64,000 bases of DNA from Ectopseudomonas mendocina (GCF_016008875.1 NZ_JADTQG010000019.1:53514-117513); one strand, 5' to 3'; counted from the stretch's first letter, positions 53,301 through 61,705 are shown. Notes: generated by a model not told the origin, from the sequence alone. Program-made: numbers and translations.

Positions 53301-54968
53301 TCAGAAGCGCAGCGCTTCGAGCTGCTGCTCGAGGCGCTGACGCAGTGCGGTGATCGGCTGCTCGTGCTGGTCGCCGAGCACTGTCTGGAACTCGTCCAGC
53401 CATTGGCCGATCTGCTCGCGTTCGGTGCCCAGTGCCTGCATCCAGGCCCGCTCCAGGCGCGCCAGCAGGGTGCGGTTGGGCAGCGTGTCGCGCGGATGTA
53501 TCTTCAACCCGGCCAGGCGCGCCTGACTGGCCGCCCGCGCCTCGGCATTCAATCCGGTTGGGCTGCGGTCGATCACATGGCCGTGGCGCTGACCGTTCTC
53601 CAGCGTCACGTCGACCTCCAGCAGGCCGTTGCTGTCATAGCTGAAGCGCACGTCCAGCGCCTGGGTCTGCCCGTTCGGCACCAGCTTGACCTCGAAGGCA
53701 TCGACGAAAATGTTGTCGCGCACCCAGGGGCGTTCGCCCTGATAGACCTCGATACGAATCACCTCCTGCTGTGGATGCACGGTGTAATAGCGCTGCTCGC
53801 GCGACACCGGGATCACCGTGTTGCGCTCGATGATCGGTGAGAAGGCGCCAGGCTGTGCATCGCTGCGGCGCGAGGCGATGCCCAGGGTGTAGGGGCAGAC
53901 ATCGGTGAGGATCAGCTCTTCGATGGCCTGGTCGCGCGCCTTGCAGGCCGCCTGCGCGGCGGCACCGAGGGCCACCAGCGTATCGGGGTCCAGATGCCGG
54001 TAGGGCAGCCGGCCGAACAGCGTAGCGACCATCTGCTGCACGGCGTTCATCCGCGTAGCGCCACCGACCAGCACCAGGCTGTCGAGGTCGCGCGGGTTGA
54101 GCCTGGCATCGCGCAGCGCCTGCTCGATGGGCTGGCGCAGGCGGGCCAGCAACGGCGCCCAGATCTGCTGGGCGCGGGCCTCGTCGAGGTGCCATTGGCG
54201 ACCGTTCCAGTCGAGCACCTGCGGACCTTCGCCAAGGCGGCGCTTGAGCTGCTCCAGCGCGTCCTGCAGGCTGGCCTGCGCCTGGCCGTCCAGCTCGCTG
54301 CGCGGCAGCTTCCAGTCGTCCAGGCAGGCCTTGAGCAGCGCCTCGGTGAAATCCTCGCCGCCGAGGAAGTTGTCACCGGCCGAGGCGTGCACCTCGATCA
54401 GCGGCAGGGCGTATTCCAGCACGGTAACGTCAAAGGTGCCGCCGCCCAGGTCGAAGATCAGCGAGCGCTGCAAGGGTTGCTCATGCAGCCCGTAGGCCAT
54501 CGCCGCGGCAGTCGGCTCGTTGATCAGGCGCTCGACCCGCAGCCCCGCCAGCTCGGCGGCGAAGACCGTGCGCTTGCGCTGTTCGTCGCTGAAATAGGCC
54601 GGCACGGAGATCACCGCGCTGCTCACCGGCACGCCCAGGCAGGCCTCGGCGTCGCTCTTCAGGGAGCCGAGCACCAGGGCCGAGAGTTCTTCCGGAGTGA
54701 ACTGCCGGTCGCCCAGGGTGAAACGCTTGTCACTCCCCATGAAGCGCTTGAAGGCGGCCACGCTGCGCAATGGATGGGTGGTCAGGCGCGCGCGGGCAGC
54801 TGCGCCGACGAGGATGCTGCCATCTTCGTCCAGGCTGACCGCCGAGGGCGTCAGCACTTCACCGAGGGCGTTGGGGATCAACTCGGCACGTCCATCGCGC
54901 CAGACGGCGATCAGGCTGTTGGTGGTGCCCAGGTCAATGCCCAGCAGCGGGCTATCACCAGTCGACAT
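53301..54968 (-). CDS. hscC: Hsp70-family chaperone HscC
   Basis: A 555-residue specialised Hsp70 (E. coli HscC has 556). The ATPase domain has phosphate-1 motif GIDLGTTNSLIAVW, phosphate-2 motif FDLGGGTFDVTVLEYA and adenosine motif LVLVGGATRMN. The shortened substrate-binding domain contains RFSYDSNGLLEVDVTLENG. HscC ATPases are fast-cycling and work with J-proteins DjlB/DjlC in E. coli. Here the J-domain gene converges on it with only 9 bp between stops. No grpE is nearby, in keeping with the GrpE independence reported for HscC. Its client proteins are unknown. Confidence 0.95.
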   Translation of the reverse strand: MSTGDSPLLGIDLGTTNSLIAVWRDGRAELIPNALGEVLTPSAVSLDEDGSILVGAAARARLTTHPLRSVAAFKRFMGSDKRFTLGDRQFTPEELSALVLGSLKSDAEACLGVPVSSAVISVPAYFSDEQRKRTVFAAELAGLRVERLINEPTAAAMAYGLHEQPLQRSLIFDLGGGTFDVTVLEYALPLIEVHASAGDNFLGGEDFTEALLKACLDDWKLPRSELDGQAQASLQDALEQLKRRLGEGPQVLDWNGRQWHLDEARAQQIWAPLLARLRQPIEQALRDARLNPRDLDSLVLVGGATRMNAVQQMVATLFGRLPYRHLDPDTLVALGAAAQAACKARDQAIEELILTDVCPYTLGIASRRSDAQPGAFSPIIERNTVIPVSREQRYYTVHPQQEVIRIEVYQGERPWVRDNIFVDAFEVKLVPNGQTQALDVRFSYDSNGLLEVDVTLENGQRHGHVIDRSPTGLNAEARAASQARLAGLKIHPRDTLPNRTLLARLERAWMQALGTEREQIGQWLDEFQTVLGDQHEQPITALRQRLEQQLEALRF

Positions 54969-55086
54969 GGGTATCGCGACTCCCTCAGATCCATTGAAGG
55001 GCGCAGTCTACCGTGAGCCCTCATGGCGGCAAACCACCTCGTCGCTGGCGTTTGCCCTCCCCTGTCCGGCCCCCTAGAATGCCGCG

Positions 55087-57270
55087 ATGCAAAATGACCC
55101 CGAACTCCTCCTCGCTTCGCTCAACGACGCCCAGGTCCAGGCCGTGGCCGCCCCGCTCGGCCGCCAGCTGGTGCTGGCCGGCGCCGGCTCCGGCAAGACC
55201 CGCGTGCTGGTGCACCGCATCGCCTTCCTGATCCAGGCGATGGGCGCTTCGCCTCATTCGATCCTGTCGGTGACCTTTACCAACAAGGCCGCCGCCGAGA
55301 TGCGCCACCGCATCGAACAGATGCTCGGCCACAACCCGGCCGGCATGTGGGTCGGCACCTTCCACGGCCTGGCCCATCGCCTGTTGCGCGCGCACTGGCA
55401 GGAAGCCGGGCTGGCCGAGAATTTCCAGATTCTCGACTCCGACGATCAGCAACGCCTGATCAAACGAGTGATCCGTGACCTGGGCCTGGACGAACAACGC
55501 TGGCCGGCCAAGCAGGCGCAGTGGTTCATCAACGGCCAGAAGGACGAAGGCTTCCGCCCGCAGCATATCCAGGCCGGCGGCGACCTGTTCCTGGCCACCA
55601 TGCGTGGTATCTACGAGGCCTACGAAGCGGCCTGCGCACGCACCGGGGTGATCGACTTTTCCGAGCTGCTGCTGCGCGCGCTCGACCTGTGGCGCGACAA
55701 GCCGGGGCTGCTCGAACATTACCAGCGGCGCTTCCGCCATATCCTGGTCGACGAGTTCCAGGACACCAACGCCGTGCAGTACGCCTGGCTGCGCCTGCTG
55801 GCCCAGGGCGGCGACACGTTGATGGTGGTCGGCGACGACGACCAGTCGATCTACGGCTGGCGCGGCGCGCGCATCGAGAACATCCAGCAGTTCTCCAGCG
55901 ACTTCCCCGACACCCAGGTGATCCGCCTGGAGCAGAATTACCGCTCCACCGCCGGTATCCTCAAGGCGGCCAACGCCCTGATCGCCAACAACAACGGGCG
56001 CCTCGGCAAGGAGCTGTGGACCGATGGCAGCGACGGCGAGCCGCTGGCCCTGTACGCCGCCTTCAACGAGCATGACGAAGCGCGCTACGTGGTCGAGACC
56101 ATCGAGGACGCGCTGCGCAAGGACGGGCTCAAGCGCAGCGAGATCGCCATTCTGTATCGCTCCAACGCCCAGTCGCGGGTGCTGGAAGAGGCGCTGCTGC
56201 GCGAGCGCATCCCCTACCGTATCTACGGCGGCCAGCGCTTCTTCGAGCGCGCCGAGATCAAGAACGCCATGGCCTACCTGCGTCTGCTCGACGGACGCGG
56301 CAACGATGCTGCGCTGGAGCGCATCATTAACGTGCCGGCACGCGGCATCGGCGAGAAAAGCATCGAGACCATCCGCGAGTACGCCCGCGCCCATGACGTG
56401 CACATGTGGGAAGCGATCCGCCTGATGCTTGCCAACAAGGCCCTGCCGGGCCGCGCTTCGAGCGCCCTGAGCGGCTTTATCGAGCTGATCGAAGGCTTGG
56501 CCGAGAAGGTCCTGGCCATGCCACTGCACCAGATGACCCAGGTGGTCATCGAGCAAAGCGGACTGCTCGCCTACCACGAGGCGGAAAAGGGTGAAAAAGG
56601 CCAGGCCCGGGTGGAGAACCTGGAGGAACTGGTCAGCGCAGCGCGCGCCTTCGAGAACGACGAAGACGACGAGCTGACTCCGCTGCAGGCCTTCCTCACC
56701 CACGCCTCGCTGGAGGCCGGGGACACCCAGGCCGCCGAAAACGAGGACAGCATTCAATTGATGACCCTGCACAGTGCCAAGGGCCTGGAATTCCCGCTGG
56801 TATTCCTGGTTGGCATGGAGGAGGGTCTGTTCCCACACAAGATGAGCCTGGAAGAACCGGGCCGACTGGAAGAAGAACGCCGCCTGGCCTACGTTGGCAT
56901 TACCCGTGCCATGCAGAAGCTGGTGATCAGCTACGCCGAAACCCGGCGTCTCTACGGTAGCGAGACCTATAACAAGGTCTCGCGCTTCGTCCGCGAAATC
57001 CCCGCACCGCTGGTTCAGGAAGTACGCCTGAGCAATAGCGTCAGCCGCCCGGTAAGCACCAGCTCGATGAGCGGTAGCAGCCTGTTCGCCGGTAGCGCCG
57101 TGCCGCAGACGCCCTTCAATCTGGGCCAGCGGGTACGCCACAGCCTGTTCGGCGAGGGCACCATTCTCAACTTCGAGGGTGCCGGCGCACAGGCCAGGGT
57201 GCAGGTGAATTTTGAAAACGAAGGCAGTAAGTGGCTGATGCTGGCGTACGCCAAGCTCGAAGCCGTGTGA
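55087..57270 (+). CDS. uvrD: DNA helicase II
   Basis: A 727-residue superfamily-1A 3'-5' helicase acting in nucleotide-excision and mismatch repair. Walker A is GAGSGKT (residues 32-38), motif II is LVDEFQDTN, motif III is GDDDQSIYGWRGA, and motif VI is YVGITRAMQKL. The C-terminal 80 residues end in the UvrD tudor-like fold (LGQRVRHSLFGEGTILNFEG), which binds RNA polymerase in relatives. I found no LexA box in the 118 bp upstream. The stop codon directly abuts a 141-bp inverted-repeat element. Confidence 0.97.
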   Translation: MQNDPELLLASLNDAQVQAVAAPLGRQLVLAGAGSGKTRVLVHRIAFLIQAMGASPHSILSVTFTNKAAAEMRHRIEQMLGHNPAGMWVGTFHGLAHRLLRAHWQEAGLAENFQILDSDDQQRLIKRVIRDLGLDEQRWPAKQAQWFINGQKDEGFRPQHIQAGGDLFLATMRGIYEAYEAACARTGVIDFSELLLRALDLWRDKPGLLEHYQRRFRHILVDEFQDTNAVQYAWLRLLAQGGDTLMVVGDDDQSIYGWRGARIENIQQFSSDFPDTQVIRLEQNYRSTAGILKAANALIANNNGRLGKELWTDGSDGEPLALYAAFNEHDEARYVVETIEDALRKDGLKRSEIAILYRSNAQSRVLEEALLRERIPYRIYGGQRFFERAEIKNAMAYLRLLDGRGNDAALERIINVPARGIGEKSIETIREYARAHDVHMWEAIRLMLANKALPGRASSALSGFIELIEGLAEKVLAMPLHQMTQVVIEQSGLLAYHEAEKGEKGQARVENLEELVSAARAFENDEDDELTPLQAFLTHASLEAGDTQAAENEDSIQLMTLHSAKGLEFPLVFLVGMEEGLFPHKMSLEEPGRLEEERRLAYVGITRAMQKLVISYAETRRLYGSETYNKVSRFVREIPAPLVQEVRLSNSVSRPVSTSSMSGSSLFAGSAVPQTPFNLGQRVRHSLFGEGTILNFEGAGAQARVQVNFENEGSKWLMLAYAKLEAV

Positions 57271-57411
57271 AGAGCCTATGCACGATCAGCTGCGCGTCGG
57301 CCCTACTGCGTTAAAAACAGGCTTGGAATGCTCATGTACAAAAGTACACTCCTCTTCCTCGCCTATTTTTGCCTTGTAGGACTCTAGCTCGCATGCTCGT
57401 GAATAGGCTCT
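57271..57411. mobile_element. 141-bp MITE-like element with terminal inverted repeats
   Basis: The 15-bp ends AGAGCCTATGCACGA (57271-57285) and TCGTGAATAGGCTCT (57397-57411) are inverse complements at 14 of 15 positions. The interior has no gene but holds a palindrome TGTACAAAAGTACA (57335-57348) and the text CGCCTATTTTTGCCTTG. It starts at the base after the uvrD stop. The flanks GTGTGA and GAGTAC share at most a 2-bp duplication. Calling it mobile is an inference; it could be a stable dispersed repeat or a bidirectional terminator. Confidence 0.55.
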
Positions 57412-57439
57412 GAGTACCTACCGTATCTGGAGATAATCG

Positions 57440-58534
57440 ATGAATCGCCGCAATCTGTTCGGCGCCGCTCTGGCGCTGATCGCCGCCATCGGCCTGGTTG
57501 GCTGCAAAGAAGAAAAGGCTGCCAGTGAGCAAGCCGCTGCCAAACCGGCAGAAACCTTCCACTGGAAGATGGTCACTTCCTGGCCGAAGAACTTCCCCGG
57601 TCTGGGCACCTCTGCCGAGCGCCTGGCTGAACGTATAAACGCCATGAGCGCCGGGCGCCTGACCGTCAAGGTCTACGCCGCCGGCGAGCTGGTACCTGCA
57701 CTGGAAGTGTTCGACGCGGTATCGCGCGGCACCGCCGAGATGGGCCATGGCACCCCGTACTACTGGAAGGGCAAGGTACCGGCTGCGCAGTTCTTCAGCA
57801 GCGTGCCTTTCGGCCTCTCCACCCTGGAAATGAACGCCTGGCTGAGCAAGGGCGGCGGCCAGGCGCTGTGGGACGAAACCTATGCACCCTACGGTGTGAA
57901 ACCGCTGTCGGCGGGCAATACCACCATGCAGATGGGCGGCTGGTTCAACAAGGAAATCAACAGCCTGGATGACATCAAGGGCCTGAAGATCCGCATGCCG
58001 GGCCTCGGTGGCGAAGTCTGGAGCAAGCTCGGCGCGATCACCGTCAACCTGCCCGGCGGCGAAATCTTCACCTCCCTGCAGACCGGTGCCATCGATGCCA
58101 CCGACTGGGTCGGCCCGTACAACGACCTGGCCTTCGGTCTGCACAAGGCCACCAAGTACTACTACTTCCCGGGCTGGCAGGAGCCGCAGGCCGTGGTCGA
58201 ATCCATGGTCAACCAGAAGGCCTTCGACGCGCTGCCGGCCGACCTGCAGGCTATCGTCGTCGAAGCCGCGCGTGCCGCAACCCTGGACATGATGGACGAC
58301 TACGTGTTCAACAACGCCAAGGCGCTGCAAAGCCTGAAGAGTGAAGGCGTGCAGTTCAAGCGCCTGCCCGATGAAGTGCTGCAGGCCATGCGCGAACAAT
58401 CCGACGTGGTGCTCGAAACCCTGGCTGCCGAGAACGATCTCAATGGCCGCATCTGGGCCTCGCAGAAAGCCTTCCTCGAAGAGGCCAGCGCCATGCAGGC
58501 ACTGACCGAGAAAGAGCTGTACGACTGGCGTTAA
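57440..58534 (+). CDS. TRAP-type substrate-binding lipoprotein (DctP family, TakP-like), copy 1
   Basis: A 364-residue DctP-family binding protein. It has a lipobox (IGLVGC, C22) where most DctP proteins have a plain signal peptide. The sequence resembles TakP, the alpha-keto-acid/sodium-binding protein of Rhodobacter: GRLTVKVYAAGELVPALEVF, MGGWFNKEI, LKIRMPGLGGEV and IDATDWVGPYNDLAFGL. The arginine in RMPG and the tryptophan in ATDWVGPYND are expected carboxylate contacts. No dctQ/dctM membrane genes adjoin. A close paralogue follows 124 bp downstream. Confidence 0.9.
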   Translation: MNRRNLFGAALALIAAIGLVGCKEEKAASEQAAAKPAETFHWKMVTSWPKNFPGLGTSAERLAERINAMSAGRLTVKVYAAGELVPALEVFDAVSRGTAEMGHGTPYYWKGKVPAAQFFSSVPFGLSTLEMNAWLSKGGGQALWDETYAPYGVKPLSAGNTTMQMGGWFNKEINSLDDIKGLKIRMPGLGGEVWSKLGAITVNLPGGEIFTSLQTGAIDATDWVGPYNDLAFGLHKATKYYYFPGWQEPQAVVESMVNQKAFDALPADLQAIVVEAARAATLDMMDDYVFNNAKALQSLKSEGVQFKRLPDEVLQAMREQSDVVLETLAAENDLNGRIWASQKAFLEEASAMQALTEKELYDWR

Positions 58535-58567
58535 GCTGCTGCCGTTCCCACAAGGCTTTTTGCCCTT

Positions 58568-58636
58568 GTGGGAGCGAATTCATTCGCGATGGGGTTGGCG
58601 CCGTACCAGCAGGATCGCGAATGAATTCGCTCCTAC
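58568..58636. repeat. REP-like inverted pair, AATTCATTCGCGA variant
   Basis: The arms at 58568-58590 and 58614-58636 are inverted copies of GGAGCGAATTCATTCGCGAT (one changed base) around a 23-nt loop, between the two TRAP binding-protein genes. The outer GTGGGAGCG/GTAGGAGCG is shared with the other REP-like units, but the inner palindrome GAATTCATTC differs. Confidence 0.85.
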
Positions 58637-58658
58637 AAAAATATCTGGAAGCCACCCC

Positions 58659-59741
58659 ATGCGCTTTTCCGCCCTGCTTCTCCTGCCCCTGCTCGCCGTT
58701 GGCCTGATCGGCTGCAAGGACGACTCCAAGCCGGCCGAGCAGGCCGCAGCCCCCGCTCAGACCTTCCACTGGAAGATGGTCACCACTTGGCCGAAGAACG
58801 CCCCCGGCACCGGCACTGCTGCCGAACGCCTGGCCGAGCGCGTCAACGCCATGAGCGCCGGGCGCCTGACCATCAAGGTCTATGCCGCTGGCGAACTGGT
58901 GCCGGCGCTGGAAGTGTTCGATGCGGTGTCGCGCGGTACCGCCGAACTGGGCCACGGCACGCCCTACTACTGGAAGGGCAAGGTACCGGCCGCGCAATTC
59001 TTCGGCGCGGTGCCCTTCGGCTTGTCCACCCAGGAAATGAACGCCTGGCTGAGCAAGGGCGGTGGCCAGGCGCTATGGGACGAAGCTTACGCGCCGTTCG
59101 GCCTCAAGCCGCTGACCGCAGGCAACAGCACCATGCAGATGGGCGGCTGGTTCAACAAGGAAATCCACAGCCTGGCTGACATCAAGGGCCTGAAGATTCG
59201 CATGCCGGGCCTCGGCGGTGAGGTCTGGAGCCGCCTCGGTGCGACCACCGTGGTGCTGCCCGGCGGCGAGATATTCACCGCGCTGCAGACCGGCGCCATC
59301 GACGCCACCGACTGGGTCAGCCCCTACAACGACCTGGCCTTCGGCCTGCAGAAGGCGGCCAAGTATTACTACTACCCGGGCTGGCAGGAGCCGCAGTCGG
59401 TGCTCGAACTGCTGATTAACCAGAAGGCATTCGATGCGCTGCCGGCCGACCTGCAGGCCATCGTCACCGAAGCGGCCCGCGCCGCGACTCAGGACATGAT
59501 GGACGACTACGTCTACCACAACGCCCTGGCGCTGGACGAGCTGAAGAAGAGCGGCACCCTGCTCAAGCGCTTCCCCGACGAGGTGCTTGAGGCCATGCAG
59601 CGCGAGACCGAACAGGTGCTCGGCGACCTGGCGGCGCAGAGCGAACTCAATGGTCGCATCTGGGCCTCGATGCAGGCCTTCCAGGCGCTGGCGACCTCGA
59701 TGCATGCGCTGTCGGAAAAGGAGCTGTACGACTGGCGCTGA
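58659..59741 (+). CDS. TRAP-type substrate-binding lipoprotein (DctP family, TakP-like), copy 2
   Basis: A 360-residue paralogue of the preceding gene, very similar over the whole mature length. The signal again has a lipobox (VGLIGC, C19). The binding-site blocks RMPGLGGEVWSRLG, GGEIFTALQTGAIDATDW and YYYPGWQEP are preserved. Differences cluster in the last 80 residues and in the linker after the lipid cysteine (DDSKPAEQAAAP against EEKAASEQAAAK). It arose by tandem duplication. The start at 58659 is set by the signal peptide; the ribosome-binding site is weak (GGAAGCCACCCC). Substrate specificity is unknown. Confidence 0.9.
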   Translation: MRFSALLLLPLLAVGLIGCKDDSKPAEQAAAPAQTFHWKMVTTWPKNAPGTGTAAERLAERVNAMSAGRLTIKVYAAGELVPALEVFDAVSRGTAELGHGTPYYWKGKVPAAQFFGAVPFGLSTQEMNAWLSKGGGQALWDEAYAPFGLKPLTAGNSTMQMGGWFNKEIHSLADIKGLKIRMPGLGGEVWSRLGATTVVLPGGEIFTALQTGAIDATDWVSPYNDLAFGLQKAAKYYYYPGWQEPQSVLELLINQKAFDALPADLQAIVTEAARAATQDMMDDYVYHNALALDELKKSGTLLKRFPDEVLEAMQRETEQVLGDLAAQSELNGRIWASMQAFQALATSMHALSEKELYDWR

Positions 59742-59758
59742 GCCGGTCGGCCACACTT

Positions 59759-59830
59759 GTAGGAGCGGATTTATCCGCGAAAGGCGGCAGGCACCGAGAC
59801 GTCGATGATCGCGAATAAATGCGCTCCTAC
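59759..59830. repeat. REP-like inverted pair, GGATTTATCCGCGA variant
   Basis: The arms GTAGGAGCGGATTTATCCGC (59759-59778) and ATCGCGAATAAATGCGCTCC (59808-59827) form an imperfect inverted pair around a 26-nt loop between the second TRAP gene and the TetR gene. Confidence 0.8.
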
Positions 59831-59902
59831 AAATTCCACATCCTTTTTTCTCCGTTTGTCGTTCGAGAAGTCGCTACCCACCATAGCGGCCATACTCGAA
59901 GC

Positions 59903-60484
59903 ATGAACAATAACTCGACCGACCCCGCCCTCATCCTCGATACCGCTCTGCAACTGGCCGACGTCTGCGGCTGGGAACGCCTGCATCTGTTCGAAGTGGC
60001 CGCCGCGCTGGATATCGGCCTGGACGATATCGCCCGTCACTACCGCGACAAGGATGACCTGGTGGAAGCCTGGTTCGACCGCGCCGACCAGGCCATGCTC
60101 GGCCACGCCAGAAGTCCCGATCTGGCAGGCCTGAACGCCGAACAGCGTCTGGAAAGTTGCCTGCTGGCCTGGCTCGAAAGTCTCGCCGCCCATCGTGCCG
60201 TCACCGCACAGATGCTGCTGTACAAACTGGAGCCTGGCCATATTCACCTGCAGGTGCTCGGCCTGATGCGCATCAGCCGCACCGTGCAGTGGTGGCGCGA
60301 GGCCGCCGGGCGGCAAAGCCTGCATTTGCGCCGCATCGCCGAAGAAACCCTGCTCACCAACGCCTACCTGCTCAGCTTCGTGCACTGGCTGCGCCATCCG
60401 GCAGAAGACGCCGCCACCTTCCGCGCCTTCCTGCGCGGCCAGCTGCGCGCCGGACCACTGCCGCTGCTGTTGCAGCGCCCGTAG
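59903..60484 (+). CDS. TetR-family transcriptional regulator
   Basis: A 193-residue TetR/AcrR regulator. The N-terminal helix-turn-helix (about residues 10-55) reads LILDTALQLADVCGWERL and IGLDDIARHYRDKDDLVEAWF. The C-terminal 130 residues are the helical ligand domain. The chosen ATG (59903) follows TACTCGAAGC, which is not a strong ribosome-binding site. The target is unknown: neighbours are the TRAP-type lipoproteins upstream and a Tim44-like gene downstream. Its stop codon lies inside a CCCGGATTGCATCCGGG-type repeat. Confidence 0.8.
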   Translation: MNNNSTDPALILDTALQLADVCGWERLHLFEVAAALDIGLDDIARHYRDKDDLVEAWFDRADQAMLGHARSPDLAGLNAEQRLESCLLAWLESLAAHRAVTAQMLLYKLEPGHIHLQVLGLMRISRTVQWWREAAGRQSLHLRRIAEETLLTNAYLLSFVHWLRHPAEDAATFRAFLRGQLRAGPLPLLLQRP

Positions 60485-60540
60485 CCCGGATGAAAACCGG
60501 AGCCATGGTTGCGGGGCCTCCCGGATTGCATCCGGGCTAC
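60481..60540. repeat. CCCGGATTGCATCCGGG-type repeat pair overlapping the tetR stop
   Basis: GTAGCCCGGATGAAAACCGG (60481-60500, mutated centre) faces an intact inverse copy at 60520-60540. The first copy supplies the TAG stop codon of the TetR gene, so the repeat has become part of the coding end. Confidence 0.75.
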
Positions 60541-60660
60541 TCGGACAAATCGCAGAGTGCTCACCCTACAGGCAAAAGCCGGAAACATTCTGTCACTGGT
60601 CATCGCCAGCGGCGGCGGGCAAGATGCCGAACAAGCTTTTCCACCAGAGAGAAAACCGTG

Positions 60661-61515
60661 ATGCAGCGTTTCCTCAGTATCGCCATGGTTCTGTGCCTGG
60701 CACTGACCTTCAGCTTCGAAGCCCACGCCAAGCGTTTTGGCGGTGGCAAATCCTTCGGCTCCGCCCCCAGCCATCAGACCCGTCAGGCCACGCCGCAGTC
60801 GCAACCCGCGGCCCAGGCTCCGGGTCGTCAGCAACCTGCCGCCGCTGCCAGCGGTGCCTCGCGCTGGCTCGGCCCGCTGGCCGGCCTGGCCGCCGGTGGC
60901 CTGCTGGCCTCGATGTTCATGGGTGACGGCTTCGAAGGTCTGCAGATCATGGACTTTCTGATCTTCGGCCTGATCGCCTTCCTGATCTTCCGCTTCCTCG
61001 CCGCCCGTCGTGCTCGCCAACAGCCGCAAATGGCAACTGCCGGTGCGCCCTACCAGCGCGAGATGCCGCACGCCGAAAACGCTCCGGCCGCTGGCAGCAA
61101 TATCTTCGGCGGTCGCCTGGCCTCGGCTGCACCGGTAATCAACGCTCCGGCCTGGTTCAACGAGCAGAGCTTCATCGCCGCCGGTCGTGAGCACTTCATG
61201 AACCTGCAGCAGCACTGGGACGCCGACGAGATGGACAAGATCTCCGAGTTCGTCACCCCGCAGCTGCTGGACTTCCTCAAGCGCGAGCGCGCCGAATTGG
61301 GTGACGGCTTCCAGTCCACCTACATCGACGACCTTCAGGTCCAGCTCGACGGCGTCGACGATAACGCCGAGAAGACCACCGCCACCCTGACCTTCAGCGG
61401 CGTGTCGAAGACCTCGCGCTTCGACCAGGGTGAGCCGTTCAGCGAAAGCTGGCGCCTGGAGCGCGCCCAGGGCGACAACCAGCCCTGGCTGATCGCCGGC
61501 ATTCGCCAGAACTGA
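60661..61515 (+). CDS. Tim44-like domain membrane protein
   Basis: A 284-residue protein. The signal or first membrane segment (residues 1-22, ending EAHA) is followed by a glycine/serine/glutamine-rich linker (KRFGGGKSFGSAPSHQTRQ) and two hydrophobic segments (about residues 66-86 and 92-117). The C-terminal 120 residues form a Tim44/MBA1-like domain (FIAAGREHFMNLQQHWDADEMDKI). Related bacterial proteins are annotated as Tim44-domain proteins; none is shown to work in protein import. The ATG at 60661 follows AGAGAGAAAACC; GTG one codon earlier is possible. An intrinsic terminator follows at 61533. Confidence 0.88.
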   Translation: MQRFLSIAMVLCLALTFSFEAHAKRFGGGKSFGSAPSHQTRQATPQSQPAAQAPGRQQPAAAASGASRWLGPLAGLAAGGLLASMFMGDGFEGLQIMDFLIFGLIAFLIFRFLAARRARQQPQMATAGAPYQREMPHAENAPAAGSNIFGGRLASAAPVINAPAWFNEQSFIAAGREHFMNLQQHWDADEMDKISEFVTPQLLDFLKRERAELGDGFQSTYIDDLQVQLDGVDDNAEKTTATLTFSGVSKTSRFDQGEPFSESWRLERAQGDNQPWLIAGIRQN

Positions 61516-61532
61516 TCGCTACGACGCACAAA

Positions 61533-61556
61533 AACCCGGGCTTGCCCGGGTTTTTT
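61533..61556 (+). terminator. Intrinsic terminator after the Tim44-like gene
   Basis: The stem AACCCGGGC/GCCCGGGTT with a 2-nt loop is followed by six T residues, 17 bp after the stop. Confidence 0.92.
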
Positions 61557-61576
61557 CATTTCGGCATTGGCTCGCT

Positions 61577-61672
61577 ATCGCGGCTGAAGCCGCTCCTACA
61601 CAAGCGCCTTACGGCCCTCATGGCCATGTCGGCGCAGAAAGCAGCACCCGTAGGAGCGGACTTGTCCGCGAA
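61577..61672. repeat. Inverted pair of REP-like units
   Basis: ATCGCGGCTGAAGCCGCTCC (61577-61596) and GTAGGAGCGGACTTGTCCGC (61651-61670) face each other with different inner palindromes, between the Tim44-like terminator and the convergent acetyltransferase. Confidence 0.8.
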
Positions 61673-61705
61673 TCGCGTCGCCAGCCGCGCCTGCACAAGC
61701 CGGAG

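Noticed and set aside
54969..55086. LexA control of uvrD
   Set aside because: I looked for CTGT-N8-ACAG upstream of uvrD and found none.
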